A stretch of DNA of 64,000 nt from Woodsholea maritima DSM 17123 (GCF_000382325.1 NZ_KB908056.1:1059148-1123147); one strand, 5' to 3'; counted from the stretch's first letter, positions 1 to 8,505 are shown. Notes: a model not told the origin generated them from the letters alone. Numbers and translations: made by a program.

Positions 1-161
1 CATCAGCGACCGCATCATATTCGATCGACATTCACCAGCCTCAAAGATCACCACTTTCGCGCGTATCCTGATTCATATGCGATTAGCCCGTTGCTATTTT
101 CGTACTGAATAGTTACATTAATGCCATCCTATTCGCATATCCAGTACGCGAGGGCGATCAC

Positions 162-833
162 GTGTCCGAGAAGCCTAGCGACGCTGCGGCGTCTTCAATC
201 AAACGTGGGCGCGGCCGGCCGCCATCTATTGATCAGCAGAGTGCGCTTGCTGGCGCGATGGATGTGTTCTGGAAACATGGATATGACGGCGCATCACTGG
301 ACAGCCTCGTCGCAGCCGCTGGGGCGTCAAGGCCTGGTCTTTATCGGACGTTCAAGGACAAGAAAACGCTCTTTCTCAGAACGCTCCAAACATACGAAGA
401 CACGATAACCGCCGAGGCTTTGCAAGCCTTCGAGGACGAGGCGGATCTGACTCGTGCCGTCCGCGCCTTTCTTTTGGTGTCGGCGATGAACAACACTTCT
501 GCCGCACACCCTTCGGGGTGCCTTCTGGTCTGTTGCGCAACAACCGCCGCTGAAGAAATGGCGGATGTTCAGCAGATCATCGCGCAGTCCTTCACAATGC
601 TGGAAGCGAAGATCGCCGCGCGCTTTGCAACCGCCATCATCAAGGGCGAGCTTGCAAGTGCACCATCGCCGAAGGTGCGTGCGCGGCTCCTTCTGGATTT
701 CATGGCAGGTCAGGCCGTCAGGGCGCGTGCAGGTGCGTGTTTCGATGCGTTGGTTGAAGACGTGGAGGCGCGCGTGGCGACAGTGTTGATGCAGCCGTAC
801 GGATGTTCCGACGATCAAGGGAGCAACGGTTGA
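162..833 (+). CDS. TetR/AcrR family transcriptional regulator
   Basis: Predicted one-component repressor of 223 aa, a usual TetR length. A basic N-terminal tail (GRGRPP) leads into a TetR helix-turn-helix at about residues 25-70 (ASLDSLVAAAGASRPGLYRTF). The C-terminal ligand domain contains the GCLLV segment common in this subgroup. It starts at GTG; an AGGGCG ribosome-binding site lies a few bases upstream. Its TGA overlaps the ATG of the DoxX-like gene (TGATG), so the two are translationally coupled and the regulator probably controls that operon. The ligand is unknown. Confidence 0.88.
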   Translation: MSEKPSDAAASSIKRGRGRPPSIDQQSALAGAMDVFWKHGYDGASLDSLVAAAGASRPGLYRTFKDKKTLFLRTLQTYEDTITAEALQAFEDEADLTRAVRAFLLVSAMNNTSAAHPSGCLLVCCATTAAEEMADVQQIIAQSFTMLEAKIAARFATAIIKGELASAPSPKVRARLLLDFMAGQAVRARAGACFDALVEDVEARVATVLMQPYGCSDDQGSNG

Positions 834-1309
834 TGCTAGCGGAGACCCTGATCGTGTTTGGCCTTCGGTTCATACTGGTCGCTGTGTTTCTGTTCAGCGC
901 CTTTTACGTAGTTGTCGATTTCAAGGGCATGAAAGCGTATGTGAAATCCATCCGCGTGCAGGATGGGACCGCATCGGCAATGGCGGGCGGCGCCTTGCTG
1001 CTGAAGGTCCTTGCATCCTTGGCAGTTGTTACCGGAATGGCGGACCGATTGGGCGCGATCGCCCTGACCGGTTTCTGCGTGATCACCGCACTGTTTTACA
1101 AACGATTTTGGGATTTAGGTGACTTTGCTTTCCGCGCCGACAGCAAGGCGATGCCGGTTTTCTGGGATTTCCTAAAGAACGTTTCGCTTGCCGCAGCCTT
1201 CATCCTGATCGCCTTTGGGGGCGATGTGGAAAGTCTGAGGGAGGGACTGAGCGCATTTGTCGAGAATCCGCTTTCCTCAACGCATCCTTACGAATGGCGT
1301 AAAGAATGA
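833..1309 (+). CDS. DoxX-like family membrane protein
   Basis: Small integral membrane protein of 158 aa with about four hydrophobic segments, matching the DoxX/DoxD-like fold (segments near residues 5-25, 45-65, 70-90 and 115-135). The start at 833 is preferred over an in-frame ATG at 803 because AAGGGAG sits 9 bases upstream and the ATG overlaps the TetR stop. DoxX-like proteins are often paired with TetR regulators and linked to redox or electrophile stress. No catalytic residues can be named. Confidence 0.75.
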   Translation: MLAETLIVFGLRFILVAVFLFSAFYVVVDFKGMKAYVKSIRVQDGTASAMAGGALLLKVLASLAVVTGMADRLGAIALTGFCVITALFYKRFWDLGDFAFRADSKAMPVFWDFLKNVSLAAAFILIAFGGDVESLREGLSAFVENPLSSTHPYEWRKE

Positions 1310-1444
1310 AGAAGCGCCCTTCACCCACCGGCTTTCGGGCGGATAGATATCAATTGATGGAAGCCGTCGATGGTTTCGCATGGCGACTTCCCCGTTGCCA
1401 CGCTCAGCCTGTCACGCGGAAGTGGCGGCGGAAAACCTGTCGCT

Positions 1445-2431
1445 ATGAAAGAGATTAGTTTAGTTCATATTGTCCGGCAGGTAGATGTTCGGGACCTGGA
1501 GGTGCTTCTGACTGTCGCAGAGGAATGCAGCTTCAGAAAGGCCGGGAAACACTTGGAAATTGGCCAATCGGCGGTATCGAGACGAGTTCAGAAGCTTGAA
1601 AATCTGCTTGGTGTTTCGCTCTTCGAGCGGCAGCCAACAGGCGCACGTTTGACAGCTGCAGGAAGCGAGTTCGTCGACTGTGCGAGCACGATCTATGACA
1701 ATCTGAAAGCCGGCGTGACACGCGCTCAGTCTAATGCCATCGCGGGTGATGGAGAACTTCGCATCGGCACGATGTTCTCGCTCTCCAACGGATCGCAACG
1801 CGCGTTGATAGAGGCCTTCGCCAAATCCCACCCCGCCGTGCATCTGAGTTTTGTCGAATGTGGGCGGCGCCAAATGATGACGATGTTGGGACACCGTGAA
1901 ATCGACGCCGTCATAGCAATCGGAGCCTCTCCTTGTCAGACCAGTGACCATTTGGTTCTGGCTTATACGCCGGTCTATTTGGCTGTCGCAGGCAACAGCT
2001 CATTAGCTTCAGTTGGCCGACTAAGGTGGGCGGATGTAGTGAATGAGAAGTTCGTCGTTAGCGCCCGAGATTCCGGGTCAGAACTCCACGACTACATCGT
2101 CCGTCAGGTGACTGAATTCGGGCGCGGGGTCTCAATTACACGACATCATATATGTCGCGAGGGTATCATGAACCTGGTTGGCTTGGGATTTGGCGTGACG
2201 CTCGTTTGTGACCACGCACTTGGAGCCAGATATCCAAACGTCTCACTGGCGCCAATTGGTCATGAAGAAGAGTGCGTACCCTTATCACTGAGCTGGCGCC
2301 CGGAAAACGACAACCCCGCGCTTCGCAGATTTATTGGTCTGGCGCGGCGACAAGCAAGGCAGAATTGCGCGTCTTGTTGCGGCACCAAATCTCCAGATCA
2401 TATTGAAAATACAGCTTCCATTTTGACTTAA
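1445..2431 (+). CDS. LysR family transcriptional regulator
   Basis: LysR-type regulator of 328 aa. The N-terminal winged helix (VRDLEVLLTVAEECSFRKAG, then QSAVSRRVQKLENLLGVSLF) is canonical, followed by a periplasmic-binding-protein-like effector domain from about residue 95. An in-frame ATG exists at 1370, but the family's usual start just before the HTH favours 1445. The C-terminal tail after about residue 300 is short and not conserved. It stands alone between two TetR units on the same strand, so its target is not evident. Confidence 0.85.
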   Translation: MKEISLVHIVRQVDVRDLEVLLTVAEECSFRKAGKHLEIGQSAVSRRVQKLENLLGVSLFERQPTGARLTAAGSEFVDCASTIYDNLKAGVTRAQSNAIAGDGELRIGTMFSLSNGSQRALIEAFAKSHPAVHLSFVECGRRQMMTMLGHREIDAVIAIGASPCQTSDHLVLAYTPVYLAVAGNSSLASVGRLRWADVVNEKFVVSARDSGSELHDYIVRQVTEFGRGVSITRHHICREGIMNLVGLGFGVTLVCDHALGARYPNVSLAPIGHEEECVPLSLSWRPENDNPALRRFIGLARRQARQNCASCCGTKSPDHIENTASILT

Positions 2432-2533
2432 TAGACAAGTGTTTTCAGGCAATTTTGTGGACAGTTTGCCTCGGCCGAGAACGACTGCCTTAAGAGCCTT
2501 GACGATGGTGTTATCGACCCAAGAAGTGCGGCT

Positions 2534-2569
2534 TGACTCATTTATGAATGATGGTGCATAAATGAGTCA
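2534..2569. promoter_or_regulatory. Palindromic operator at the TetR start codon
   Basis: Perfect 13-bp inverted repeat TGACTCATTTATG / CATAAATGAGTCA with a 10-bp spacer. Its right arm ends on the A of the TetR ATG at 2569. The core ATTTATG-N10-CATAAAT recurs at 3195-3218 upstream of the next gene. The geometry fits a TetR dimer site and predicts autoregulation plus control of the downstream AhpD-like gene. Confidence 0.75.
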
Positions 2570-3153
2570 TGGTAAATTCAGGACGCCCTCGAAGCTTTGA
2601 CAAGGACGTCGCGCTTGACGCGGCGATGCAGGCATTCTGGCAGGGCGGGTTTGACGGCACCACCTATACCGATCTGGAGAAGGCGACCGGGCTGCATCGG
2701 CAAAGCTTGTCCTATGTGTTCGGGGAGAAGATCAGCCTCTTTCGCCTGGCCATGGCGCATTACATCGACAAGCGCGTTGAAAAGGCTGCGGCACTGCTCG
2801 CCCGTGATCTGCCCGTGATGCAGAACGTGCGGGCTGTATTTGACGCATGGGAAGCGGATGTGTCCTCGGGCGGCGGACGCGGATGCCTTTTGGTGCGCAC
2901 CACGGCTGAACTTGGCGACAATCCGGAAATGCAAGACGTGCTACGGCGCGGCGATGCTTGCCTAATGAACGCCTTCACCCAGGCTTTCCGGCGCGCTCAG
3001 GACAATAACGAGTTAACGACCGCACTACCGTCCGAGGCGCTTGCCCGGTTGGCGGTTTCCGCCGGTCAGGGCGCCATGCTGCAAGCGGTGGCGCGACGCG
3101 ACCCCGGCATTTCGCGCACCGCGCATGACGCGTTTCTCTCTCTTCTGACATAA
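2569..3153 (+). CDS. TetR/AcrR family transcriptional regulator
   Basis: Repressor of 194 aa. The N-terminal GRPRSFD basic patch is followed by a TetR HTH (TYTDLEKATGLHRQSLSYVF, about residues 30-50) and a C-terminal ligand domain with GCLLVRTTAELG. No strong Shine-Dalgarno sequence precedes the ATG, whose upstream bases belong to a long palindrome (2534-2569), so the repressor may block its own initiation region. The next gene carries the shorter form of the same palindrome, so the AhpD-like protein is its likely target. Confidence 0.87.
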   Translation: MVNSGRPRSFDKDVALDAAMQAFWQGGFDGTTYTDLEKATGLHRQSLSYVFGEKISLFRLAMAHYIDKRVEKAAALLARDLPVMQNVRAVFDAWEADVSSGGGRGCLLVRTTAELGDNPEMQDVLRRGDACLMNAFTQAFRRAQDNNELTTALPSEALARLAVSAGQGAMLQAVARRDPGISRTAHDAFLSLLT

Positions 3154-3194
3154 CAAGAAAAGGCTCCAAGCGAGACACGAAAGTCTCACGTCCA

Positions 3195-3218
3195 ATTTAT
3201 GAATAGGCAGACATAAAT
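3195..3218. promoter_or_regulatory. Second TetR operator, upstream of the AhpD-like gene
   Basis: ATTTATG-N10-CATAAAT inverted repeat with the same 7-bp arms and 10-bp spacer as the centre of the 2534-2569 palindrome. It lies about 73 bp before the start of the carboxymuconolactone decarboxylase-like gene, where an operator would be expected. Confidence 0.7.
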
Positions 3219-3290
3219 AGCTCTGTTCCAAGGCTCAGCTTTCGCGCTCGGCCTGTCGAACCCAGAACCACCATCAAAAGGACCTCTCAC

Positions 3291-3860
3291 ATGAGTGTAT
3301 TCACGCTTCACACTGTCGACACCGCGCCTGCGGCGGCAAAAGGCATGCTGGAACAATCCATCAAGGATTATGGCATGTTGCCGGGCCTCTATCAGGTCAT
3401 GGCGTCCTCGCCTGAACTGCTGGCCTCCTACTACAAACTACATGAAATGTTTGAACAAACGGCGCTCTCGGTGGACGAGCGCAATGTCGTGTGGATGACG
3501 ATCAATGTGGAAAATCGCTGCCACTATTGCGTGCCGGCGCATACGGCGATCGCCAAGTCACAAGGGGTTGACGACGCCATCGTCAATGCGCTTCGAGAGG
3601 AGCGTCCACTTGACGATCCGCGCCTGGAGGTGTTGCGCCAGTTCACGCTGATCCTAGTGCGCAAAAACGGCAATCCGTCGCCTGCGGAGGTTCAAACCTT
3701 CCTGGATGCCGGTTTCGAGCCGCGCGCGATCTTGGACGTCCTTGTTGGCCTGGCGCAGAAAGTACTGTCCAACTACACTAACCATTTGGCCGACACACCG
3801 CTTGACGAACCGTTCAAACCATTTGCTTGGACGCCTAGCAAAGCCCGCGCCGCGGAATAA
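3291..3860 (+). CDS. Carboxymuconolactone decarboxylase / AhpD-like protein
   Basis: All-alpha protein of 189 aa with the AhpD-type active site at about residues 77-85 (ENRCHYCVPAH: CxxC followed by His). This motif is typical of AhpD-like disulfide reductases and peroxidase-related members of the family. AAAGGA precedes the ATG at normal spacing. The upstream palindrome matches the one on the neighbouring TetR gene, suggesting induction by the TetR ligand, perhaps an electrophile or oxidant. A long perfect hairpin follows the stop codon. The substrate is not known. Confidence 0.83.
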   Translation: MSVFTLHTVDTAPAAAKGMLEQSIKDYGMLPGLYQVMASSPELLASYYKLHEMFEQTALSVDERNVVWMTINVENRCHYCVPAHTAIAKSQGVDDAIVNALREERPLDDPRLEVLRQFTLILVRKNGNPSPAEVQTFLDAGFEPRAILDVLVGLAQKVLSNYTNHLADTPLDEPFKPFAWTPSKARAAE

Positions 3861-3866
3861 GGAAAA

Positions 3867-3896
3867 TGGTACAGCGCCACCTTCGGCGCTGTACCA
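3867..3896 (+). terminator. Perfect 12-bp hairpin after the AhpD-like gene
   Basis: TGGTACAGCGCC, loop ACCTTC, GGCGCTGTACCA. It begins 6 bp after the stop. The 3' side is only mildly T-rich (CTCCTTC), so it may terminate imperfectly or protect the mRNA 3' end. Confidence 0.6.
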
Positions 3897-4042
3897 CTCC
3901 TTCAAAAAGGGTCTTTGTTCACCGGGTCGAAATAGTGGATTGACATGAGCACGCCTCATTGATCGTACCGACGGCTGTTTGAGATACCGAAACAGGGACG
4001 ACGCACCGAATTGAAGCCCTCTACCCCGAGACCTCCCAGAGT

Positions 4043-4354
4043 TCAGGAACAACAGGCGCGGAGCTTCGGGCTTTTGTTGCAGCAATCGTCTAGCAAGAAT
4101 GTCACCAAGCCCCCGAGCCGTACAAAATCCACCGTGTAGATAAGGCTGCGCGATTGCCGTTCACGCTGAATAAGTCCGGCTTCCGTCAGTCCTGCAAGGT
4201 GAAACGAAGTTCGTGATGGGCTGGCACCCACTTTCTCAGCGATTTCAGTAGCGCTAAGCCCTTCGGGTCCGGACGCGACCAAAATCCGGATAATCCTCAA
4301 CCGATCCGCATTCGAAAGCGCCTGAAAGACCGTCGCAGCCTCCTCCTCCTTCAT
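4043..4354 (-). CDS. ArsR family metalloregulator
   Basis: ArsR/SmtB winged-helix repressor of 103 aa. The recognition region reads TEIAEKVGASPSRTSFHLAG (about residues 36-55), preceded by the typical ALSNADRLRIIRILV helix. It lacks an obvious ELCVCDL-type thiol site in the DNA-reading helix. Instead it ends with vicinal cysteines (DDCCNK and RACCS), a likely As(III)/Sb(III)-type sensor site at the C-terminus. It is divergent from the DUF6428 gene; a 9-bp inverted repeat lies between them. No arsenate reductase or arsenite pump is nearby. Confidence 0.85.
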   Translation of the reverse strand: MKEEEAATVFQALSNADRLRIIRILVASGPEGLSATEIAEKVGASPSRTSFHLAGLTEAGLIQRERQSRSLIYTVDFVRLGGLVTFLLDDCCNKSPKLRACCS

Positions 4355-4366
4355 ATTTCAACACCT

Positions 4367-4404
4367 CTTGAATTATTCTTTGACCCATGCGAAGTTAATT
4401 CAAG
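4367..4404. promoter_or_regulatory. Inverted repeat in the divergent arsR/DUF6428 promoter
   Basis: CTTGAATTA at 4367-4375 and TAATTCAAG at 4396-4404 are exact reverse complements, 20 bp apart, within the 76-bp intergenic region. Position and symmetry suggest an ArsR operator controlling both directions. Confidence 0.5.
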
Positions 4405-4430
4405 ATTCATTGAAATGAAAGAGTGTAACA

Positions 4431-4949
4431 ATGACCCTTGCAGATCTTCTATCCGAATTGAAAGCACTCCACGCCGATTCCGCCCTGGTGTTCGAGGCTA
4501 ACGGGGAACCAATCGGCGCCAGCTACCATGTGACGGAATTACGGCATTCTGAATCGACCGGGATCGATTGTGGCGGAACTGTCGAGAGGTGGTCGGAGGC
4601 GCGGCTCCAGCTACTAGACGGCGCCGGCGATGCCCATATGCGGGTCGGAAAATTTGTCGGAATTTTGGAACAAAGCCTCACCAGGCTTTCTGCGCTTGCG
4701 GATGGCTCTGTCATGGTCGAATTCGCCCCGAAAAACGTCGGGCTACAGCTTATGGAATTAGGCCAACCAATCGCCAGAGACAAAAGCGTTTTTATCACAC
4801 TTCGTGCCACCGCAGCGGTCTGCAAACCGGCACACAGGGCCCAATCGTCGGGCGCCGCCACGAGCGGCTGCTGTGAGGGAACAACGGCAATGGGTGCGTG
4901 TTGCGCACCTGCAGCGGATGGAATGCAGAGAGATGCTTGCTGCGCATGA
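4431..4949 (+). CDS. DUF6428 family protein with cysteine-rich tail
   Basis: Protein of 172 aa. Residues 1-125 match the DUF6428 family as I remember it (MTLADLLSELKALHAD start, then YHVTELRH). This family is often found next to arsR. The tail carries three vicinal cysteine pairs (SGCCEG, GACCAP, DACCA), suggesting binding of thiophilic metals or metalloids. It is divergent from ArsR and separated by a candidate operator, so it is probably metalloid-inducible. The biochemical function is unknown. Confidence 0.72.
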   Translation: MTLADLLSELKALHADSALVFEANGEPIGASYHVTELRHSESTGIDCGGTVERWSEARLQLLDGAGDAHMRVGKFVGILEQSLTRLSALADGSVMVEFAPKNVGLQLMELGQPIARDKSVFITLRATAAVCKPAHRAQSSGAATSGCCEGTTAMGACCAPAADGMQRDACCA

Positions 4950-5086
4950 TCATTGTGGTCGAACGATCTCTGTTGAGCCTGCTTTTTATTCTCGGCCGGG
5001 CCGTGACATTTCGAGAAGAGGATCCAGCGCCTGGGCAAAAACATCCACCGCAAGAACCGGAGTGTTCGGCGCGTCGGTTCCTGCGA

Positions 5087-5114
5087 TATCTCCTGCATCG
5101 CAATGCAGGAGATA
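5087..5114 (+). promoter_or_regulatory. 12-bp perfect stem-loop enclosing the SDR ribosome-binding site
   Basis: TATCTCCTGCAT, loop CGCA, ATGCAGGAGATA. The right arm contains the GGAG Shine-Dalgarno sequence for the ATG at 5119. In RNA it would hide the RBS; as DNA it is a 12-bp dyad that could bind a repressor. Confidence 0.6.
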
Positions 5115-5118
5115 CACG

Positions 5119-5874
5119 ATGGAATTGAAAGACAAGACGATCATCATTACCGGCGCGAGCAGCGGCATCGGCGCTGCGGCGGCCTTGCTCTTCGCTGAAG
5201 AGGGAGCGAATGTCGTTCTGGGCGCGCGGCGCAAGGCCGAGCTGGAGGCGCTCGCCGATCAAATCAGGCAGAACGGTGGCAATGCCGCTGTCCTCGCCGG
5301 TGACGTTACGGATGAGGACTATTCTCAGGCCCTGGTCGATATGGCGGAGAGCGAGTTCGGCGGTCTTGACGGCGCCTTCAACAATGCAGGCATCGTCGGC
5401 GAGATGGTATCTGTTCCCAAGATGGACAATGCCAACTGGCACAATGTCATCGCCACCAATCTGACAAGCGCATATTTCAACGCCAAGTATCAGATCCCGG
5501 CGATGGAAAAGCGGGGCGGCGGGTCGATCGTCTTCACATCGTCCTTCGTGGGCTTCTCGAATTCCGGGATGCCGGGCATGGCCGCCTATGCGGCGTCGAA
5601 AGCAGGTGTGATCGGCATGACGTTATCTCTCGCCGGCGAGCACGGACCGAACGGGATCCGTGTCAATGCGCTTCTGCCCGGCAGCATCAAGACCGCCATG
5701 TCGGGTGACGATCCTGAGATACATAAATTCTTGGATAGTCTGCACCCGCTGAAACGGATGGGGGAAGCAAAAGAGATCGCCCAGTCGGCTCTGTTCCTGC
5801 TGTCCGATCGCGCCAGCTTCGTAACCGGCAGCCATGTCAATGCCGATGGCGGCATTTCCAGTCGTCTGGTGTAA
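5119..5874 (+). CDS. SDR family NAD(P)-dependent oxidoreductase
   Basis: Classical short-chain dehydrogenase of 251 aa. The cofactor motif TGASSGIG is at about residues 12-19, NNAG near residue 90, the catalytic Ser in FTSSFVGF near residue 142, and Tyr/Lys in YAASKAG near residues 155-159. It ends with the usual NADGG segment. The start at 5119 is set by the GGAG within the upstream stem-loop; an in-frame reading from 4804 lacks homology. A strong terminator follows. The substrate cannot be inferred. Confidence 0.88.
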   Translation: MELKDKTIIITGASSGIGAAAALLFAEEGANVVLGARRKAELEALADQIRQNGGNAAVLAGDVTDEDYSQALVDMAESEFGGLDGAFNNAGIVGEMVSVPKMDNANWHNVIATNLTSAYFNAKYQIPAMEKRGGGSIVFTSSFVGFSNSGMPGMAAYAASKAGVIGMTLSLAGEHGPNGIRVNALLPGSIKTAMSGDDPEIHKFLDSLHPLKRMGEAKEIAQSALFLLSDRASFVTGSHVNADGGISSRLV

Positions 5875-5896
5875 GCGCCTGGCTGGCACAGAAAGA

Positions 5897-5925
5897 GCCG
5901 GGGGTTCTTCGCCCCCCCGGCTCAT
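5897..5925 (+). terminator. Terminator hairpin after the SDR gene
   Basis: GAGCCGGGGG at 5897-5906 pairs with CCCCCGGCTC at 5916-5925, 22 bp after the stop codon. The tail is ATTACTTAAA. The stem is strong and GC-rich. Confidence 0.7.
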
Positions 5926-6007
5926 TACTTAAATGCGCAAGAAACGGGCTGCTTGGATGTTGGCGCGGGAGTTAAGATCCGAGGGTCGTCTGCGGGAAAC
6001 CAAATCC

Positions 6008-6652
6008 ATGCAAGAGAGCTTCTTTGATTTCCTTCCCAAGCCGACGGTGATCCTGGCTGAAGGGGCCGTCCTGCTTCCGGGTTTTGCACTGGGTTTAGGC
6101 GCCGATATCCTATCATTTCTGAATTCCATTCAAGCGGCCTCACCCTTTCGCCACATGATCACGCCGGGCGGGCACAGGATGTCCGTCGCGATGACCAATT
6201 GCGGCAAGTTTGGCTGGGTTTCGGATAAGACTGGCTATCGGTACGACCCGGTTGATCCGCTGTCCAACCGGTCCTGGCCCGAGATGCCAGCCTCGTTTCT
6301 CAAGATTGCGACAGAGGCGGCGGTGGCTGCGGGATATTCGGGGTTCCAGCCGGATGCGTGTCTCATAAACCGCTATCTGCCCGGTTCGAAACTGTCATTG
6401 CATCAGGACCGCAACGAAGCCGATTTCACTCAGCCGATTGTCTCTGTCTCGCTTGGTCTGCCCGCCAGTTTCCTATTCGGGGGCTTAAAGCGGAAAGATG
6501 CAGTGAAAAAATACACCTTGGAACATGGCGATGTTGTCGTTTGGGGCGGGCCGTCGAGGCTTTGCTACCATGGCGTCAACACCCTGAAAACAGGTGAGCA
6601 TCCAGCGTTCGGTAAACAACGGATCAATCTGACCTTCCGCAAAGTGGTTTGA
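6008..6652 (+). CDS. alkB: AlkB, DNA oxidative demethylase
   Basis: Fe(II)/2-oxoglutarate dioxygenase that reverses 1-methyladenine and 3-methylcytosine damage. The 214-aa protein closely follows E. coli AlkB: SPFRHMITPGG, MSVAMTNCG, FQPDACLINRY. Metal ligands are H132 and D134 in LHQDRNE and H188 in YHGVN; the RINLTF arginine binds 2-oxoglutarate. The 6008 start is chosen by homology; an upstream in-frame ATG at 5933 would add 25 unconserved residues. It begins a repair cassette with ada and a second oxygenase. Confidence 0.93.
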   Translation: MQESFFDFLPKPTVILAEGAVLLPGFALGLGADILSFLNSIQAASPFRHMITPGGHRMSVAMTNCGKFGWVSDKTGYRYDPVDPLSNRSWPEMPASFLKIATEAAVAAGYSGFQPDACLINRYLPGSKLSLHQDRNEADFTQPIVSVSLGLPASFLFGGLKRKDAVKKYTLEHGDVVVWGGPSRLCYHGVNTLKTGEHPAFGKQRINLTFRKVV

Positions 6653-6727
6653 TCACAAGAACCGGAGTTTTTGGAACAGGCTCGGGCGCTAGATTGGGCC
6701 ATGACACAAATCTTGGAAGACCATGGC

Positions 6728-7792
6728 ATGAAACACGAACCTGATAAGTCACAGAACGCTGCCAGATGGCAGGCGGTTCTGGCGCGCGATGCAAGCTCAT
6801 TGCCCCCATTCATCTACGCGGTGAAGACCACCGGCGTTTACTGTCGGCCGGACTGCCCCTCGCGGCGCCCGAATGAAAAAAATGTTGAGTTTTTCGACAG
6901 TTCCGTCGAGGCGCAGGAGGCAGGCTATCGCGCTTGCAAACGCTGCAAGCCAGACGAAACGGCACCCGATGTGGTTATGGCCGCAAAAATTGCAGCCACC
7001 TGCCGGGCCATCGAAGAAGCCGAAGAAGAGCCAGGTCTGGAGGCGCTCGCAAAGTCATGCGGCCTCAGCGTGTTTCATTTTCATCGACTGTTCAAAGCCC
7101 AGACGGGCGTGACGCCGAAAGCCTATGCGCGGGCGCATCGTATGCAAAAGGTTAGAAAGAGCTTGAACGGCGACGCACCCTCCGTCACCTCCGCGATGTA
7201 TGACGCTGGTTTCAGCTCCAGCAGCCGCTTTTATGAGATTGCAACACAAGCCCTTGGGATGAGCCCTTCAACTTACAAGAATGGCGGGCAGAACATGCGT
7301 ATCCTGTTCGCTGTGGGTGAGTGTTCGTTGGGATCGGTACTGGTGGCCTGCAGCCAAAAAGGCGTTTGCGCCATCCTACTCGGTGACACCGCCGAGAAAT
7401 TGCTGGACGATCTTCAATCCATGTTTCCGCAAGCCGAGCTTATTGGCGGTGATGAAGCCTTTGAGGCGCTTGTCGCGCGGGTCGTGGGTTTTGTTGATGC
7501 TCCCCGGCTCGGTCTCGATCTGCCGCTCGATATTCAGGGTACGGCGTTTCAGGAGCGGGTCTGGCAGGCCCTTCGCGATATTCCCGCGGGGCAAACCGCA
7601 AGCTATCGCGAAATTGCCGAGACGATCGGCGCACCAACGTCTTTCCGAGCCGTTGCGCAAGCCTGCGGCGCCAATGCCCTCGCGGTGGCCATTCCATGTC
7701 ACCGGGTGGTTCGTTCAGATGGCGGGCTATCCGGTTATCGTTGGGGTATCGAGCGCAAGCGGGCGCTGCTTGAACTGGAGCAAACGGCATGA
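6728..7792 (+). CDS. ada: Ada, methylphosphotriester/O6-alkylguanine methyltransferase and regulator
   Basis: Full-length Ada of 354 aa, the same length as E. coli Ada. N-terminal zinc domain: C39 (VYCRPDC) is the methyl acceptor, with C43 and the CKRC pair as other zinc ligands. An AraC-type HTH is at about residues 100-180. The C-terminal methyltransferase domain has IPCHRVV with acceptor C324. The start was chosen by alignment to the family and by GGAAGA upstream. The last codon overlaps the next ATG. By analogy, methylated Ada should activate the alkB-ada-oxygenase cluster. Confidence 0.94.
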   Translation: MKHEPDKSQNAARWQAVLARDASSLPPFIYAVKTTGVYCRPDCPSRRPNEKNVEFFDSSVEAQEAGYRACKRCKPDETAPDVVMAAKIAATCRAIEEAEEEPGLEALAKSCGLSVFHFHRLFKAQTGVTPKAYARAHRMQKVRKSLNGDAPSVTSAMYDAGFSSSSRFYEIATQALGMSPSTYKNGGQNMRILFAVGECSLGSVLVACSQKGVCAILLGDTAEKLLDDLQSMFPQAELIGGDEAFEALVARVVGFVDAPRLGLDLPLDIQGTAFQERVWQALRDIPAGQTASYREIAETIGAPTSFRAVAQACGANALAVAIPCHRVVRSDGGLSGYRWGIERKRALLELEQTA

Positions 7793-8505
7793 CAATCGCA
7801 CAGATTGAATCCCGTATCGACGAGATCGACGCGGATGCTCTGAAAAATGATCTGGGATCGTTCGGATGTGCTTTGGTCCCGTCGCTCCTAAGCAAAGAGG
7901 CGTGTGCCGAGATTGCAGCGCTCTATCCAGAAGATGAGAAATTTCGGAGCCGGATTCACATGGCTCGGCATGGGTTCGGAAAGGGCGAATACAAGTATTT
8001 CGACTACCCTCTCCCGGCTGTCGTCGCGACGGTGCGCGAAAAAATCTATCCGCTCCTGGTCCCGATCGCCAATGATTGGAACGAGCGGATGGGGATCGAC
8101 ACCCGTTTCCCGGAAGTGCACCGCGCCTATCTGGAGCAATGCCACAATGCGGGGCAGCTCAGGCCCACACCATTGTTGCTGCAATATGTCGAGGGGGATT
8201 TCAACTGTCTGCACCAGGACGTCTATGGTGATTTGTTGTTCCCGCTGCAAATGGCAGTGCTGCTTTCCCAACCCGGCAAGGATTTCGCTGGTGGAGAGTT
8301 CGTTCTGACCGAACAGCGGCCCAGGATGCAGAGCCGCGCCGAGGTAATGCCCTTACGGCAGGGAGACGCCGTCATTTTCGCCGTGCGCAACCGGCCCGTC
8401 AAAGGAACGAAGGGCACTTATCGCGTCAACATGCGTCACGGCGTCAGCCGCCTGCGCAGCGGCATGCGGCACACATTGGGTATTATTTTTCACGATGCAA
8501 ACTGA
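7789..8505 (+). CDS. 2OG-Fe(II) oxygenase in the ada cassette
   Basis: Protein of 238 aa with a jelly-roll dioxygenase core. The Fe ligands are H142 and D144 (CLHQDVYGDL) and a distal His in the MRHGVSR region; the nearby TYRVNMRH arginines are likely 2-oxoglutarate contacts. It overlaps ada by 4 bp (ATGA), so the two are coupled. Homologues of this protein commonly follow ada in alphaproteobacteria, which suggests a role in alkylation damage, though the substrate is not established. Confidence 0.83.
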   Translation: MTIAQIESRIDEIDADALKNDLGSFGCALVPSLLSKEACAEIAALYPEDEKFRSRIHMARHGFGKGEYKYFDYPLPAVVATVREKIYPLLVPIANDWNERMGIDTRFPEVHRAYLEQCHNAGQLRPTPLLLQYVEGDFNCLHQDVYGDLLFPLQMAVLLSQPGKDFAGGEFVLTEQRPRMQSRAEVMPLRQGDAVIFAVRNRPVKGTKGTYRVNMRHGVSRLRSGMRHTLGIIFHDAN

